Positions 4,520-5,175 of a DNA stretch of 5,175 bases are shown here, piece after piece. Every line of letters starts with the position of its first letter. Position 1 is the stretch's first letter. The translations under genes and the position numbers were made by a program. The notes below the pieces were generated by a model that saw only the letters and a list, made by a program, of their open reading frames with translations, was not told the origin of the DNA and ran no database searches. The DNA is from Pseudomonadota bacterium (GTDB taxonomy: Bacteria; Pseudomonadota; Gammaproteobacteria; Burkholderiales; Burkholderiaceae_B): contig JAEZGR010000178.1 in the NCBI GenBank assembly GCA_023437255.1, forward strand, positions 1-5,175. The letters run 5' to 3'.

Positions 4520-5175
4520 GCAGGTTGACGGATCAAGGCGCTGCCACGGAAGCACCGGCGCGTTCCGCTGTTGCGCTTCATCACGAGCTTGAAGCGATCT
4601 GGGGCACGAAGCCGGGGGTGGCCCGCCTCGCGTCCGTGAATCACACCGTCATGGGCAAGCGTTTCATCATTGCCTCGCTCATTTTCTTTCTGCTGGGCGG
4701 TGTGCTGGCGATGATGATCCGGACGCAGCTGGCCTCGCCTGAGAATGCGTTCATGGAAGCGGGCGTGTATAGCCAAGCCTTCACCATGCATGGCACGGTA
4801 ATGATGTTCCTGTTTGCCATTCCCATGCTGGAGGGCTTTTCGTTCTACCTGTTGCCCAAGATGCTGGGGGCGCGCGACATGGCGTACCCACGATTGGGCG
4901 CCTATGCATGGTACTGCTACCTGTTCGGTGCCACGATGGTTGTGGCCAGCCTGTTCCTGGGGCTGGCCCCGCATAGCGGGTGGTTCATGTACACCCCGCT
5001 TTCGAGCGGCCGATACAGCCCTGGCATTGCCAATGATATCTGGCTGATCGGTATCACCTTTGCGGAAATCTCGGCCGTCTGCGGTGCGGTGGAGCTCCTG
5101 ACGACCATTTTGCGCATGCGTGCGCCGGGCATGAAGCTGACGCAGATGCCTCTGTTCGCATGGTACATGCTGGTG
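4516..5175 (+). CDS. ctaD: Cytochrome c oxidase subunit I, 3'-truncated
   Basis: The frame runs from ATG 4516 off the end of the window, showing 220 residues of a protein that normally exceeds 500. Subunit I holds heme a and the heme a3-CuB site where oxygen is reduced. Seen: VNHTVMGKRF (41-50) before helix I; R69 in IRTQL, matching the Arg near heme a; H92 in TMHGTVMMFLF, the low-spin heme ligand of helix II; GARDMAYPRL (118-127) with the D-channel Asp (D121); and RAPGMKLTQMPLFAW (202-216). The CuB and heme a3 ligands and the helix VI glutamate lie beyond the window. The D-channel mouth lacks the usual asparagines (F110, G128 and E193 instead), which points to an alternative A-type oxidase of the CoxN-like group rather than the standard aa3 enzyme. 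The start overlaps the subunit II stop by four bases, and GGAG at 4507-4510 serves as ribosome site. Confidence 0.95.
   Translation, partial: MSRLTDQGAATEAPARSAVALHHELEAIWGTKPGVARLASVNHTVMGKRFIIASLIFFLLGGVLAMMIRTQLASPENAFMEAGVYSQAFTMHGTVMMFLFAIPMLEGFSFYLLPKMLGARDMAYPRLGAYAWYCYLFGATMVVASLFLGLAPHSGWFMYTPLSSGRYSPGIANDIWLIGITFAEISAVCGAVELLTTILRMRAPGMKLTQMPLFAWYMLV

Noticed and set aside
4303..4974. A 223-codon minus-strand open frame opposite subunits II and I
   Set aside because: It lies opposite two strongly recognised oxidase genes, and its His/Arg/Gln-rich composition is typical of antisense frames.
1..5175. CRISPR arrays, tRNA or rRNA genes, insertion sequences or phage genes
   Set aside because: No regularly spaced repeats, cloverleaf-like segments, transposase motifs or terminal inverted repeats were seen on either strand.

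Overview
The window is GC-rich, with strong third-position G/C bias in its clear genes. It looks like bacterial chromosome. The mix of a nitronate monooxygenase-like flavoenzyme, a YbfB/YjiJ-type MFS carrier, a CsbD stress protein and an A-type heme-copper oxidase cluster suggests a betaproteobacterium, perhaps of the Alcaligenaceae/Burkholderiales. That placement is inference from gene content and codon style, not from a marker gene.

Left part (1-2190): the 3' end of a nitronate monooxygenase/NAD(P)H-dependent flavin oxidoreductase gene (+) meets an MFS transporter gene (-) tail to tail with only 6 bp between the stops. A perfect stem-loop lies over the last codons of the first gene. Middle (2191-2805): a 201 bp divergent spacer, then a 69-residue CsbD/YjbJ-type protein. 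Downstream of it is a run of hairpins, including one with a cUUCGg tetraloop, that ends in a textbook intrinsic terminator with nine T's. The structured stretch could be a long 3' UTR or a small RNA.

Right part (2806-5175): a respiratory block. It holds a four-helix HemJ/CopD-like membrane protein (+), a DUF2231 membrane protein (-), a lipoprotein-type cytochrome c oxidase subunit II with a complete CuA site (+), and the first 220 residues of subunit I (+). Subunits II and I overlap by an ATGA and are surely translated together. The HemJ/CopD-like and DUF2231 genes overlap tail to tail by 213 bp: each conserved domain ends near position 3220, and each tail reads the other's domain in antisense. 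The DUF2231 start and the annotated subunit II start share the same CATG palindrome, although a second frame with better codon bias suggests that the true subunit II start is at 3720 with a one-base frame change.

No wholly new system is evident. The most interesting points are the 213 bp antisense overlap, the uncertain N-terminus of subunit II, an internal 30-bp duplication in its CuA domain, the replacement of all three D-channel-mouth asparagines in subunit I, and the hairpin-rich RNA after csbD.
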